This document shows positions 40,001-45,741 of a stretch of 64,000 nucleotides of DNA, piece after piece. Each line of letters opens with the position of its first letter. The stretch's first letter is position 1. The notes under the pieces are model-generated. The model saw only the letters and a list, made by a program, of their open reading frames with translations. It was not told the origin of the DNA and did no database searches. The stretch lies in the NCBI GenBank assembly GCA_029582265.1, contig CM055819.1:34541288-34605287 (forward strand). Direction: 5' to 3'. The translations under genes were made by a program, and so were the position numbers. The DNA comes from Zoroaster sp. YZ-2022. Its lineage: Eukaryota; Echinodermata; Asteroidea; Forcipulatida; Zoroasteridae.

Positions 40001-40999
40001 ATGAGACATTTCATGTTCTCTTTTCACAGTGTTGCTCTTTGGAGCTTGATAACCATTTACTTGAGTACTTATGGTTCTGTTTTTAATTTACCAGGATCAC
40101 CACGTCCATCACAAATTTCACCAAGTACAGAAAGAAAGCTGCCAGGAGCATATCTTGTTCCCCATATACATTTGCCGTCATCTGACAATGACCGATCATC
40201 CTCATCGTCATCGTTATCACATCATATGATTGATGAGAAACCAAGACTGAGCCAAGACTCCGGCAACAGTCATCAGAGTCCAGCCTCGAGGAGTTCTCTT
40301 TCTACAAACTCTCCCAACTCCATACTGGTCAGATCGGACAGTGATCAAGACAGGTCTGGCCCAAGTAGTAAAGATGCTGCCAAGCATTTGAATACACCCT
40401 TTGGGATGAGTAACGCTGATCGGGACCCAAGCATGGACCCTTCATCTAAAGGTGGTGAGGCTGAGATGAGCTCCAGACCGGAAGAGCTACCCCTGCAACA
40501 GTGGCCACGGAAAAGTAGCGGATCATCTACCGGTGATACAGGAAAACAGTTACATGCTGATGATGCAGTCAGGAAAAAATCCACAGATTTGGACCCAATG
40601 AGTAAAGGCAGACATCACCCAAGGGTGCGAAGGGGGGCTCGGCCTGGTAATCCAAGCAACCCCAATGGTCTAACATCAGGAGGGACATCTCTGAACAAGC
40701 CTCAACGTAGAGCCTCAAAGGGCAGTGTTGCGAACAGTTCAAGTGACAGTGATAGTACTTCACCGCCCAATCGTAAAAGGACTCGTAGGAGACAACGGCA
40801 TTCACCCAGTAAAACACCACCCCTTAAGGTAGAGGACAATACGTCGTTATCCAGCAGCAGGGAACCATCGGTTAGCGGGGAAATCCCTGACATACAGTTA
40901 GAATCAGCCAAGAGAGATTCATGGGATGGACGTAAACAAACCGATAGTCAAGAAAAAATCACAAGTGGGAAAAGCCACATACCAGAGGAACTGGTATGA
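963..40999 (+). CDS. Cav3: Voltage-gated T-type (Cav3) calcium channel alpha-1 subunit, 3' part (multi-exon gene)
   Basis: Pore-forming subunit of a low-voltage-activated calcium channel in the plasma membrane. Joined constitutive exons: 963-1094, 4099-4188, 5835-6027, 13059-13210, 14138-14247, 15595-15725, one of 23154-23224 or 24107-24177, 26922-27000, 27403-27524, 28423-28725, 33077-33109, 38303-38459, 40095-40999. This gives 2478 nt, 825 residues plus stop, and every junction is GT-AG and in phase. Residues 1-74 are the domain III pore region, about 81-115 IIIS6, 116-145 the III-IV linker, 146-293 IVS1 to the S4-S5 linker, 294-318 IVS5, 321-360 the domain IV pore, about 380-410 IVS6, then a cytoplasmic tail. 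KDGW (domain III) and TADNW (domain IV) are the Asp half of the EEDD filter known for T-type channels; L-type relatives have Glu. IVS4 carries [10 protein letters not shown]. Domains I, II and early III lie before the window. Family assignment is firm; which vertebrate paralogue it parallels (CACNA1G, H or I) cannot be said. Confidence 0.95.
1301..1960. mobile_element. Inverted-repeat element containing a 98-bp tandem array
   Basis: The left end GGGTCATTCCACCAGGTTGG is inverted at the right end (CCTGGTGGAATGATGACCCA, 1941-1960). Between them about five 98-bp units (1453-1950) each end in the same terminal sequence, so the array looks like repeated copying of the right arm. Short open frames in this array are artefacts. 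Confidence 0.75.
2241..2606. mobile_element. piggyBac-like MITE, copy 1 (TTAA/CCCTCCTA)
   Basis: TTAACCCTCCTAC at the left, GTAGGAGGGTTAA at the right; TTAA fits the piggyBac target duplication. The interior repeats the word CCATTTGAAA/CCATTCAAAA on both strands. Nearly identical to 48847-49216. Confidence 0.8.
2796..3082 (+). repeat. Two tandem copies of a ~150-bp sequence
   Basis: 2796-2930 and 2948-3082 share AAAAGCAGCGAATGTTT, GAACACACAAAAGG and GTGAAATTCATGA in the same order, with scattered differences. No gene in them. Confidence 0.75.
3083..3781. other. Intron sequence, AT-rich, nothing recognised
   Basis: Part of the intron between the two domain III pore exons. Long A/T runs, no open frame of note and no repeat structure that I can see. 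Confidence 0.5.
3782..4070. mobile_element. TGTGAC-ended element flanked by a 27-bp direct repeat
   Basis: The element (3809-4043) is a short copy of the one at 7-722. The 27 bp to its left (3782-3808) recur to its right (4044-4070) with one mismatch, far longer than usual target duplications. It ends only 28 bp before the pore exon at 4099. Confidence 0.75.
4099..4188 (+). CDS. Cav3: Cav3 exon: domain III pore helix and selectivity filter
   Basis: Acceptor attttcag, donor CAG|gtatga, 30 codons, phase 0 to 0. It encodes [19 protein letters not shown] and the following turret [10 protein letters not shown]. The Asp in KDGW is the domain III filter residue that distinguishes T-type channels from L/N/P types, where it is Glu. 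Confidence 0.95.
4346..4420 (+). repeat. 25-bp tandem repeat, three copies
   Basis: CTTAAAGATACACGCTACTA followed by GTCAR is repeated at 4346, 4371 and 4396. The following 500 bp (4420-4900) is locally CpG-richer, but I see no gene in it. Confidence 0.8.
5160..5448. mobile_element. MITE with ~50-bp inverted repeats
   Basis: 5161-5210 (starting CAGTTCCATGGTTACTCACG) is inverted at 5395-5448 with few changes; the central ~190 bp is AT-rich and noncoding. Confidence 0.8.
5691..5800. mobile_element. MITE fragment (GTGACACCATG family) beside a Cav3 exon
   Basis: AAGACTGTTTGCGGTGACACC and GTTACAACTCGATGTTTCGA match copies at 16854-17040, 33401-33500 and 46123-46290. It ends about 35 bp before the exon at 5835, so it borders the polypyrimidine tract. 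Confidence 0.65.
5835..6027 (+). CDS. Cav3: Cav3 exon: IIIS6 and start of III-IV linker
   Basis: Acceptor cttccaacag, donor CAGA|gtatgt, 193 nt, phase 0 to 1. It encodes [20 protein letters not shown] and the Cav-typical [17 protein letters not shown], then a strongly basic linker ending [11 protein letters not shown]. Reading on past the donor stays open for about 110 nt (to 6137), so intron retention would add a different linker before a stop, but the gtatgt donor is strong. The intron just upstream contains a transposon fragment (5691-5800). Confidence 0.93.
6821..7080. mobile_element. Tc1/mariner-like MITE
   Basis: The left end ATATACTACTCAAAAACAAA continues to GGGAACACCGGA; the right end is its inverse. 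TA flanks fit a Tc1/mariner target. A 114-codon minus-strand frame inside shows no transposase motif. Confidence 0.75.
7081..7833. other. Intron sequence between MITE and cassette exon
   Basis: T-rich intron, no recognisable gene; it leads into the pyrimidine tract of the 7834 cassette exon. Confidence 0.4.
7834..7869 (+). CDS. Cav3: Candidate 36-bp cassette exon in the Cav3 III-IV linker
   Basis: Acceptor attcctttgatag, strong donor gtaagt. Thirty-six nt with phase 1 to 1, exactly matching the flanking exons (6027 ends phase 1, 13059 starts phase 1). Its inclusion adds [12 protein letters not shown] between KARQ and RAREQPYY, with no stop. Basic, proline-containing sequence suits the cytoplasmic linker. 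Vertebrate CACNA1G is known to splice short cassettes in this linker; homology of this one to those is inference. Not confirmed by transcripts. Confidence 0.68.
8906..9190. mobile_element. MITE with TAAAGTCA..TATACAC ends, copy 1
   Basis: The left TAAAGTCATTATACACGTGT is inverse to the right end ACAGTATATAGTGACTTTA. Related copies are at 21895-22229 and 31816-32329, sharing the interior phrase ATCAACTTTACACCAAGTAA or close variants. Confidence 0.65.
9191..13058. other. Long Cav3 intron, largely featureless
   Basis: Contains small local duplications (GCATGAAGTGCATGCT at about 9998-10035; CATAAGCCATTTACAAGG at 11222-11271), a repeat fragment at 11590-11700 related to 42190-42330, and a purine-rich tract at 12400-12440. 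No coding signal on either strand. Confidence 0.45.
13059..13210 (+). CDS. Cav3: Cav3 exon: end of III-IV linker and IVS1
   Basis: Acceptor ccattcag, donor GAG|gtaaat, 152 nt, phase 1 to 0. It encodes [20 protein letters not shown], then IVS1 ([20 protein letters not shown]) ending HYDMSE. The PYY.DYSR motif is a T-type hallmark at the entry to domain IV. Confidence 0.95.
13400..13492 (+). repeat. T/A-rich low-complexity tract
   Basis: Runs of TTTTATTTTT and TTATTATTATT ending in a G run; simple sequence. Confidence 0.8.
13686..13909. mobile_element. AAAGGGACA-ended MITE, copy 1
   Basis: TTTAAAGGGACAGTATCGTC at the left, its inverse (GATGATACTGTCCCTTTAAA) at the right, and AACAGGGCATGGAAT matched by ATTCTATGCCCTGTT inside, so the element folds into a long hairpin. 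Other copies: 30029-30443, 32079-32290, 49835-50050, 53260-53412. Confidence 0.85.
14138..14247 (+). CDS. Cav3: Cav3 exon: IVS2
   Basis: Acceptor ttcctcccacag, donor GACAG|gttgga, 110 nt, phase 0 to 2. It encodes [20 protein letters not shown] and [16 protein letters not shown], the IVS2 helix and the S2-S3 turn. The open reading continues to 14431 only by chance past the splice donor. Confidence 0.94.
14402..15035. mobile_element. piggyBac-like MITE, copy 2, with a nested insert
   Basis: Decayed ends TTAATCCTCCTAC and GTAGGAGAGTTAA. The interior word is GTCAAAA/TTTTGAC, as in copies at 51919, 52956 and 57768. About 14492-14800 is an insert starting with an ATT microsatellite and related to the segment at 48102-48424. 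Confidence 0.7.
15217..15554. mobile_element. AGTTTCTGGTC-ended MITE, copy 1
   Basis: Starts CCAGTTTCTGGTC and ends GACCAGAAACT; contains GAGGCCTCACAAATCGGGCA and CATCGTTTCATAGCAAC. Copies lie at 36796-37069 and 52262-52601. Confidence 0.75.
15595..15725 (+). CDS. Cav3: Cav3 exon: IVS3 and first half of IVS4
   Basis: Acceptor tttttatatttcag, donor GCGAGAG|gtcagt, 131 nt, phase 2 to 1. It encodes [20 protein letters not shown] (IVS3), a short S3-S4 loop, then [16 protein letters not shown], the first four gating arginines of IVS4. The voltage sensor is split here, so the choice of next exon sets the rest of S4. The acceptor sits directly beside a transposon copy (15217-15554). Confidence 0.95.
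15726..16853. other. Cav3 intron, nothing recognised
   Basis: Contains a G-run at 16020 and several GCTGACTGA-type phrases around 16040-16220 that may be repeat remnants. No exon-like signal. Confidence 0.4.
16854..17040. mobile_element. GTGACACCATG-family MITE
   Basis: Begins AAGTAAACACTGTTTGTGGT and contains GTTCTGAAAAGAACTGGTTG and GATCAGTATGCTCTGATAG; ends in the inverse GTGGTGTCACC segment. Confidence 0.65.
17335..17644. mobile_element. piggyBac-like MITE, copy 3
   Basis: TTAACCCTCCTGTTG at the left, AGTAGGAGGGTTTTAA at the right (decayed TTAA). A phrase beginning GTCAAATGGTACTGTGTGG is repeated twice inside. Confidence 0.7.
17867..18217. mobile_element. CACTATGAAT-ended MITE with reiterated CCRTGAAAA, copy 1
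   Basis: The left end ACACTATGAATGACTTTACC continues CTGAAAATGCCCTGAAAA; the right end is inverse. The interior repeats CC(G/A)TGAAA or CTGTGAAA more than ten times. The second copy at 45742-46059 is very similar. Confidence 0.8.
18410..18545. repeat. Fragment of a GTCCAAA-rich element
   Basis: Repeats AACAGGG(A/C)(G/A)TCCAAA-type phrases; related in inverse sense to the insert at 30129-30306 (GGACACCCTGTTTT). Confidence 0.5.
18546..19623. other. Cav3 intron, nothing recognised
   Basis: No exon-like splice pair in phase and no inverted repeat that I could see. Confidence 0.35.
19624..21550. mobile_element. CAGGGGCCAATTTCA-ended element filled by a 97-bp satellite
   Basis: CAGGGGCCAATTTCA at 19624 is inverted at the right end (TGAAATTGGCCCCTG, ending 21550). 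CAGGG ends recall hAT elements; I do not see a clean 8-bp target duplication. The interior is almost wholly the tandem array described separately. Confidence 0.75.
19657..21499 (+). repeat. 97-bp tandem array, about 19 units
   Basis: Units start GATATTGCTTACCAGAAACA and recur at exactly 97 bp (19754, 19851, 19948 ... 21403). The copies differ at few positions (for example CTGTC or CTTTC, TTACCC or TTACTC), which implies recent expansion. The last unit decays before the right terminus. Confidence 0.95.
21895..22229. mobile_element. MITE with TAAAGGCAGTATACGC ends, copy 2
   Basis: Shares the layout of the 8906 and 31816 copies (GAAAGTTTCAG, then AATGCATTC, then TCATCAACTTTACACCAAGT). The right end is diverged. 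Confidence 0.55.
22304..22669 (-). mobile_element. tRNA-derived SINE, minus orientation
   Basis: Read on the minus strand it begins GGAGTGTCATGGCCGAGTGG (A-box-like) and has GTGGGTTCGAATCTCGGCC (B box), the internal polymerase III promoter of a tRNA Leu/Ser-like head, and ends in an ATT repeat. The body differs from the 24515 copy. Confidence 0.75.
23154..23224 (+). CDS. Cav3: Cav3 alternative exon A: end of IVS4 and S4-S5 linker
   Basis: Acceptor gtacgacag, donor CAG|gtaata, 71 nt, phase 1 to 0. With the preceding G it reads [15 protein letters not shown], then AVLMGAIPQ, joining VGNLGLLFF of the next exon. It has the length and phases of exon B (24107-24177), but differs at about half of its positions. 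It adds a lysine in the KTMK stretch and replaces the conserved LLDT and QALPQ with LLAV and GAIPQ. Both exons cannot be used together without a frameshift (71+71 nt, phase 1 to 0 then phase 1 needed), so they should be mutually exclusive. Confidence 0.87.
24107..24177 (+). CDS. Cav3: Cav3 alternative exon B: end of IVS4 and S4-S5 linker (canonical-like version)
   Basis: Acceptor tacttcctgtgtgcag, donor CAG|gtaatg, 71 nt, phase 1 to 0. With the preceding G it reads [16 protein letters not shown], then TISQALPQ. This is close to the family's usual S4-S5 linker (MRALLDTVMQALPQ in vertebrate T-type channels), so it is probably the ancestral form. It lies 882 bp after exon A and keeps a perfect reading frame into 26922. 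A gene model that keeps only one of the pair would miss an isoform. Confidence 0.88.
24515..24890 (-). mobile_element. tRNA-derived SINE, minus orientation
   Basis: Minus strand: GGAGTGCCATGGTCGAGCGG head, B box GGGTTCGAATCCC, tail GCGCCTTGAGCACC then GGTGGATACGTGCGCTATAT and an ATT microsatellite. The tail matches the LINE end at 53413-53675. Confidence 0.85.
25415..25575 (+). repeat. Two units of the ACATTGGTAATGTTGGC repeat
   Basis: GGTACAAYATTRGTAATGTT followed by GGCAAAACTGCTTCTATGAG occurs twice about 78 bp apart. Same family as the array at 38600-39170 and a single unit near 1240. Confidence 0.75.
25580..26921. other. Cav3 intron, nothing recognised
   Basis: AT-rich sequence with no in-phase exon. 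I looked for a third copy of the IVS4 exon here and did not find one. Confidence 0.4.
26922..27000 (+). CDS. Cav3: Cav3 exon: IVS5
   Basis: Acceptor ttttttttatcttag, donor CTGG|gtaaat, 79 nt, phase 0 to 1. It encodes [20 protein letters not shown] followed by ELFGRL, the IVS5 helix with the T-type GVELFG ending. Confidence 0.95.
27403..27524 (+). CDS. Cav3: Cav3 exon: domain IV pore helix and selectivity filter
   Basis: Acceptor tttttggtttag, donor AAG|gtagta, 122 nt, phase 1 to 0. It encodes [20 protein letters not shown] and [20 protein letters not shown]. The Asp in TADNW is the domain IV filter residue of T-type channels. Two turret cysteines precede the pore helix, as in the family. Confidence 0.96.
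27701..27739 (+). repeat. TGTTGC microsatellite
   Basis: Tandem GTTGCT units after TCTGTTGTTGAT. Confidence 0.8.
28011..28136 (+). repeat. Telomere-like TTAGGG/TTGGGG tract
   Basis: Runs of GGGTTAGGGTTGGGGTTAGG and variants over about 125 bp inside the intron before the IVS6 exon. It is degenerate, as is typical of old interstitial telomeric repeats. Confidence 0.8.
28238..28380. mobile_element. GGCGGAACCAGGG-ended MITE
   Basis: GGGGCGGAACCAGGGTCTTG at the left, CCCTTGGTTCTGCC at the right. It lies about 40 bp before the IVS6 exon. Confidence 0.55.
28423..28725 (+). CDS. Cav3: Cav3 exon: domain IV turret, IVS6 and proximal C-tail
   Basis: Acceptor tgaactgtctag, donor AAC|gtgagt, 303 nt, phase 0 to 0. 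It encodes a cysteine-rich turret ([14 protein letters not shown]), IVS6 ([20 protein letters not shown]) and [13 protein letters not shown], then an acidic and Glu/Gln-rich helix of about 50 residues ending [17 protein letters not shown] after IVS6 is a T-type signature; there is no EF-hand/IQ region as in L-type channels. Confidence 0.95.
29379..29820. mobile_element. GTTTAAACTTGG-ended element rich in CGATAT
   Basis: GTTTAAACTTGGACGATA at the left and TATCACCCAAGCTTAAC at the right are imperfect inverses. The interior repeats TATCG, CGATAT and ATCGCGA many times on both strands. Confidence 0.65.
30029..30443. mobile_element. AAAGGGACA-ended MITE, copy 2, with insert
   Basis: As 13686-13909, but split by 30129-30306. 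The sequence TGATAAGGTC flanks the insert on both sides, a likely 9-10-bp target duplication. The insert has TTAGCCAG / CTGGCTAA ends and three GGACACCCTGTTT-like phrases. Confidence 0.75.
30444..31815. other. Cav3 intron with minor repeats
   Basis: Contains a duplicated phrase GTCGACTAAAGTCGCYTATG (31431 and 31474) and an inverted pair CGGATCTTTCCA / TGGAAAGATCCG (31235, 31300). No coding signal. Confidence 0.45.
31816..32329. mobile_element. MITE with TAAAGACGGTATACAC ends, copy 3, hosting an AAAGGGACA element
   Basis: The right end ACCAATAGTGTATAGTGGCTTTA is roughly inverse to the left. Copy 3 of the AAAGGGACA MITE (32079-32290) is inserted inside. Confidence 0.65.
33077..33109 (+). CDS. 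Cav3: Cav3 33-bp microexon, C-terminal tail
   Basis: Acceptor tgccgtcgtag, donor AAG|gtacct, phase 0 to 0, 11 codons reading [11 protein letters not shown]. It is flanked by introns of 4.3 and 5.2 kb. The two TP dipeptides are potential proline-directed phosphorylation sites. It is symmetric, so it could be skipped without breaking the frame. Confidence 0.78.
33401..33500. mobile_element. GTGACACCATG-family MITE fragment
   Basis: Contains AAGGCTGTTTGTGGTGACAC and GTTCTGAAAAGAACCAGTTG, as at 16854 and 46123. Confidence 0.6.
34403..34723. mobile_element. piggyBac-like MITE, copy 4
   Basis: TTAACCCTCCTATGG left, ATAGGAGGGTTAA right. The interior repeats CCTTTCAAAACC and its inverse GGTTTTGAAAGG about a dozen times. 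Confidence 0.8.
35152..35175 (+). CDS. Cav3: Candidate 24-bp microexon, Cav3 C-terminal tail
   Basis: Acceptor tttcacttctccacgtag with a good pyrimidine tract, strong donor gtaagt, phase 0 to 0, eight codons reading PLHSSDVV. It fits in frame between 33109 and 38303. Such a short exon could arise by chance in 64 kb, so support rests on the two strong splice sites and the phase match. Confidence 0.45.
35176..36795. other. Cav3 intron, nothing recognised
   Basis: A strong acceptor-like tract at 35960 leads only to a short frame with a stop. No other signal. Confidence 0.35.
36796..37069. mobile_element. AGTTTCTGGTC-ended MITE, copy 2
   Basis: CGGTTTCTGGTCTCCACATG at the left, GACCAGAAACTGG at the right; it shares GTGAGGCCTCTCTTAGC with the 15217 copy. 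Confidence 0.7.
37908..38137. mobile_element. TGGCGGATCCAGG-ended MITE
   Basis: TGGCGGATCCAGGGGGGGCT at the left, CTGGATCCGCCCA at the right, each bordered inward by C/G runs (AGCCCCCCCCCCTAAAA). Confidence 0.75.
38303..38459 (+). CDS. Cav3: Cav3 exon: C-terminal tail
   Basis: Acceptor taatattcctag, donor GGAG|gttaga, 157 nt, phase 0 to 1. It encodes a polar, proline-rich segment beginning [17 protein letters not shown] and ending EDEPETG, with no recognisable domain. It joins [11 protein letters not shown] of the last exon in frame. The donor is not a strong consensus, but the join is exact. Confidence 0.85.
38600..39170 (+). repeat. ~80-bp tandem array, about eight units
   Basis: GGTACAACATTGGTAATGTT followed by GGCAGAACTGCTTCTGTGAG recurs at 38642, 38731, 38813, 38893, 38973 and on, with unit lengths of 80-89 bp and one truncated unit near 39056. 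It begins about 140 bp after the exon at 38303. Confidence 0.92.
39224..39330 (+). repeat. 10-bp microsatellite TTGTATCTTG
   Basis: About ten perfect copies. The long open frames on both strands here are products of the repeat. Confidence 0.95.
39499..39930. mobile_element. TATGTGACCC-ended element
   Basis: TATGTGACCCAGCATGACAA at the left and the imperfect inverse TTTCGCCGTGCGGGGTCACA at the right. It ends about 165 bp before the last coding exon. Confidence 0.6.
40095..40999 (+). CDS. Cav3: Cav3 last coding exon: distal Ser/Pro/Arg-rich tail
   Basis: Acceptor tttaccag; 300 codons then TGA at 40997-40999. Low-complexity cytoplasmic tail with poly-Ser runs, a basic cluster ([15 protein letters not shown]) that resembles a nuclear-localisation or 14-3-3/kinase region, and many SP/TP sites. 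The chain ends EELV, which fits a class III PDZ-binding C-terminus (acidic at -2, hydrophobic at 0); that is inference. CTG|gtatga six nt before the stop is itself a plausible donor (see 44466-44514). Confidence 0.9.
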
Positions 41000-42410
41000 C
41001 AGTTGTGGGTCATTGGTATTTTTATAAACTAATCCGGATATGAACTAAACAAAACTGAAAACGGAATTCAAAGAAAGTGCAAAAAAATTAAGTATTCCGT
41101 TTAATAGTTGAGAACATTATGTATAATGTGTGGTAAATATTTTTCACAAAAAGACAAGGGGACTTGTTAACCAAAGACTAGAAGAAAAAGTTGTGTATAG
41201 TAAAACTGAACTAGTCCCCTAAGTGCATGACATTTTCTATGTGGGTGGGGCATGTATGCATTTATGTTGGTTTGTACGCTCACACAAGTGTTCCTTTCAT
41301 TAGTGTACGTATGCATTCCCATAATTCCTCCTTACTGTTTATAATGAATTTTGTATATAGGATAACGGAGAAATCATTGGGACTGTACACATTTGTTGCT
41401 TGCAATAAGTTGTTAAATGTGTTTGGTAAATTGAGTGACATATTTAAGCAACAGCACCATGTAACATAACGGTTTACCCTGCAACACCCCCCCCCTCCCA
41501 AATACATCATGTACAAATCATGTATTCATGTATATTATTGAACTTTTTTATAACACCGATGTACATTATGTTGCTTAAGATATGATTTCTTTATATATTC
41601 ATACTGATTTGCAGTTGTATTAATAATCAAGAATGATTATCACCATGTACAGTTCCAGTGGGAGTATATTTTGTATTTTTTGAAGTCTGATATTTTTGGA
41701 TACGTATTTATTTGCCGTTGTAATGAATGAATTAATAACATTGGTTTTATCGTTTTGATTTCGTTGTCACAGTTGGTCCTGTCATTGGCAACACATTTTA
41801 TTTATTCGTGCACAGTGCACCATTTTGGTTACACAAGTAAAACTCTAAAATGTGTATACATATATACATATAATCAGTATCGGATTTAAAATGAGGAAAA
41901 TGTTGTACAACACTGTTTGATATCTGTGACTTTTTGTTTGTTAACCGTTTACTTTTTTTCAAGATTTTTTTTAAAAGGTTGATAATGGCAGCTCGCACGT
42001 TTTAAATGTTCGGTGTCGATCACACAAGTACAAAAGGTGTCAACCTATAGCAATTGCTGTTATGTTTATTTATAAAATACCTATATTATACGCAAAATGC
42101 AACTACAGCGGTAATTTGCACTTTTGGTTGAAATGGTTCCATTGATGAGGTTTCTGTGTGTAGTTAAACCCAAGGGTCACAAATGGAGTCTTTAATTTAC
42201 TCTCATAGATCCTTGTCATAGTGCCGCCATCTTGGTTTGCTAACACACAAGTCTATGATGATCAAAATGAGGCTAATGTCCAATATAGACTGGTGCTTTT
42301 TAGCTGTGATTTTTTTAACGTGGTGAATTCAATTTGCATTCAGGAAACTAAACTTGGACTCAGTGTGACAAGGATCAATTGCAAAATAAATAACTAAATG
42401 ATTATCTGTG
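41000..42410 (+). other. Probable 3' untranslated region and flank of Cav3
   Basis: No further coding sequence in frame. T-rich, with an AATAAA at 42385-42390 that could end the transcript, though the real end may be elsewhere (other AT-rich hexamers follow). The segment about 42190-42330 resembles a repeat also seen at 11590-11700. Confidence 0.4.
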
Positions 42411-44465
42411 TAAAAAAGTACAAAAGATTTGCAAAAAAGTACCTTGAAGGGAAGGGGTTAGCATAGACTGGTCCCCTGTATTGATCCTCAAGAATAAAGA
42501 CAGGCTCCCTGGCGCACCATTCAAGGGATTTCATTGGATACGTTGTGTTGAATATGGCATGTTGATGCCATGATTCGAGGCTTGTGCTAGCTACCAACCA
42601 AGGTCAAAGTTGAATCTCCAGGAAACAAACATGGCAGCCGAAAGGGAAGGTATCTGGCATAATTCACAAGCCTTAAGCATGACGTCAGATCTTCATGCTA
42701 GGGTTAGGATAGGGTGAGGATCAGGAGCAGTCACTGATATTGATAAATTACAATGACTCATTATTTTGTTTAGTTTTGCAAGTGAAGGCGGGAAAACTGT
42801 TGAAGTTAAAGGATATATCATTTGTGATCCCCTGTTTGGTTGTGACATTGTGTTGTACACAGTATTTCCCTTTATGTGCTTCCGTTGACAATTTTTGACA
42901 TCTATAAAAATATAACAATTATTATTTTGGTTTTTGGGGGTTTTTGTTTTGTCGTGTGGTATTTTGTGCAGGCACAATTAGGCAAATATATTTAAAAAAA
43001 TTATTTTGCTTGAAATTATTTAGACTTCTGGCAAAAGCATGTTGGATTAATTTACAAAGTTTTATGGATAATTCAAATGTTTTATGTTTATTCAATCAAG
43101 ATTTACTGTGTGTGTGTGTAACTCATAACATACAGAGATGCGTGTGTTTAATGTATTCACTAAAATGTCTGGAGCACATTGGGCCCATTACTGGCTATTT
43201 CATTGGCTGGACCATGAAAACCAAATATATTTCTTTAAGCTACAAAGCAATACAAGAACAACTTCAATGTGCATACAATCTTTATTTTCAAAATCCATAC
43301 TGAAGTTCATAAAATATAATCATATTGCTAAACAATCAACAAATAAATCTGTGATGAGTTATTAAGTTAAACAATTACTAAAATCTATTATTAGTCATGC
43401 CCCTCTCAGTTATAAAAGCAATTACCAAAGGCTTTTAACAATTCCACACGCTGAAATTATTAAGAAATATTATTACAGTATACAGCTGCTTTAACCTTTA
43501 CAACCCCAAACCCATCAAACTCCAACAGCAGGGTTTGTTGTATTTTGATGGACTCAATACTGTATAGCCCTACAGGGATACTTTGCATGGGGCTGGGTGT
43601 CTCAATTCCAGCTAAGTCCAACAGTTGAGTGGTAGTGTTACTGCACGGTGTTGTATTTTGATGGACTCAGTACTGTATAGCCCTGACAGGGATACTTTGC
43701 AAGGGGCTGGGTGTCCCAATTCCAGCTAAGTCCAACAGTTGGGTTTTGGAGGATTCAGGAAGGTTCTTAGCCAAAACCATTAGGAGGTTAGAGTTAATGA
43801 ACACCATTAAACCTACTTGCAGTTAGTTTTACCAAACATGACCCTTGACTCCCAGTTTTTGTGTTAGTATTGCAGCCATGAATCAAAATACAACTCAAGA
43901 TTATGAAAAATGGTGTAGACCCCATGTTGTTCATTAAAGTGGTGTTACATTGTAATTTTGTATCCTGTGTCAAAAATGTAAAAGAAAATTCCTTTATAAT
44001 TTATGCACCTTAATTGCTGTGCTAATTGTGATATTATAGACCATTCCCTTGAGAAATTGTAAACATTTTGCGTTGCAAATTTATACAAACCCATTTACGG
44101 TTTCATAACTTGATTGCAACAGGGTAATATTTTTACTTTGAAGGGAAAAGATTATTTCAAATTGTCCAGTCCACACAAACATTAATATACTGTGAAATGT
44201 CTGTTTACATAATAATCTATTATATAGCCATGTTTTCTGCACGAATTTATGTGAATCATACTTTGTGTCTGAATTGGTTGTACCCTGGCATTCTATTTTT
44301 TTTTTTAAGTAACCAGTTCTAAGTTTGCTGACTAATTAATGCACAGAGAATCAAATTGTGCACCATCGAAAAACATTTTTCACCAAAAACCTTGAATTGA
44401 AAACATGAAATTATTTTTCATTAATTATTGTCTAGGAACCAGCTTGTTGTTTAATTTTTATCCAG
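42411..44465. other. Intergenic sequence with one dispersed repeat
   Basis: About 43493-43790 is a dispersed element (CAACAGCAGGGTTTGTTG, then GATGGACTCARTACTGTATA twice) also present at 57381-57680. Otherwise AT-rich and without coding signal. Confidence 0.5.
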
Positions 44466-44514
44466 TATGACCGGGTGCCTGTGAACGGGTGCATGCTGAA
44501 ATGTAACAGTGCAG
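44466..44514 (+). CDS. Candidate alternative 3' exon of Cav3
   Basis: Acceptor tttaatttttatccag, donor GCAG|gtgagt, 49 nt. If the donor at 40993/40994 is used in place of the stop, the frame continues as YDRVPVNGCMLKCNSA. If the second donor is not used, the frame stays open and stops about 90 nt later. This would remove the EELV end. No later exon that continues the frame was found, so it may be a decoy. Confidence 0.27.
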
Positions 44515-45741
44515 GTGAGTTAAACAATTTTCCCTGGTACTCGGTTTATGCCATTTCGAGTCCGCCATATTTTCCATACAGAAAACTTTTAACTTCCTTT
44601 TCTATAAAATGATTCATAAAAAGTGAAATTAAATTAAGTTAAAGGTACATTGGTAATTACCATTTACCAGATTATCAAATTAAAAAAAACTTACATGGTG
44701 TAACATTGGTATATATATCAATTATCCCGAGAAATGATGCCGTGTTAACATCTTTGAGAAACATGAATTAGTTTGCTATCCGGCAACCTTTTGTAAAACA
44801 TTTAAAAAAAACAAGCAACCATTTTTTTATTTTTTTTTTATCAAAAATGTTAACACTTCAGATGAAACTTACACAGGTTAGTTTTGTGATATATTCTTGA
44901 AAACTAGAGGTTGAAATATACGAATGTCACCATGTACCCTTAATGGGAACTTCATGAACAATTTAAATTTTAAAAACTTGACACCTTGTTTGAATTTTGT
45001 ACAATTTATTTATGAAATCTGAAATGTTTATGTATGCACCATACAATCTGTGTGTATGAAGATTGAATAATCAACTATAATGCTGTGTTGCACCCTTCTG
45101 CTCGGGAATTATATGAAAGTTAATCAATGCAATCACATTAATTAATTGGAATATTTGTGCTTGATGGTGTCCTGAGAAGTAGGTCAAAGTTCATTTGTAG
45201 AATTACAGCCCCACATTGAAGGGAAGGTACAACATTGGTAAAAATCAACAAATTATTATTCAAAATGATTTCATCTAATTCTTATAGAAAACGGGAACTG
45301 TTTCAGCACCTATTGTAAAACACGTGAGCACCTATTGTGATGACATTTCACAGATTAGTTTTATGATGTATTTTTTGAAAACTAGAGGGTTGAAATGAAT
45401 GTATACTCACGGAATTTAAAAATGCATCATCCCAATATTTCACATTTTTTCAACAGCAGATATTTATGATATTTTAATCAATACTTTCTCAGTCAAGCAT
45501 GAGCGCAAATTTTCACATCATACTAACACAATAAAAGTGCTATGTACAATTATGGCTTCAATTTATCACTGCATATATGTTATACATATTTATTGAGAAA
45601 TATAAGTTGATGCGTTTTTATATTCCGTGAGTGTACTTTACCAAATACCAGTGTTGTATCCTCCCTTTGATGTCAGTTTATACATGTTGTTCACATGAAT
45701 TGGAATCCAGTCATGACGTCACATGAGAATTACAGCAACTG

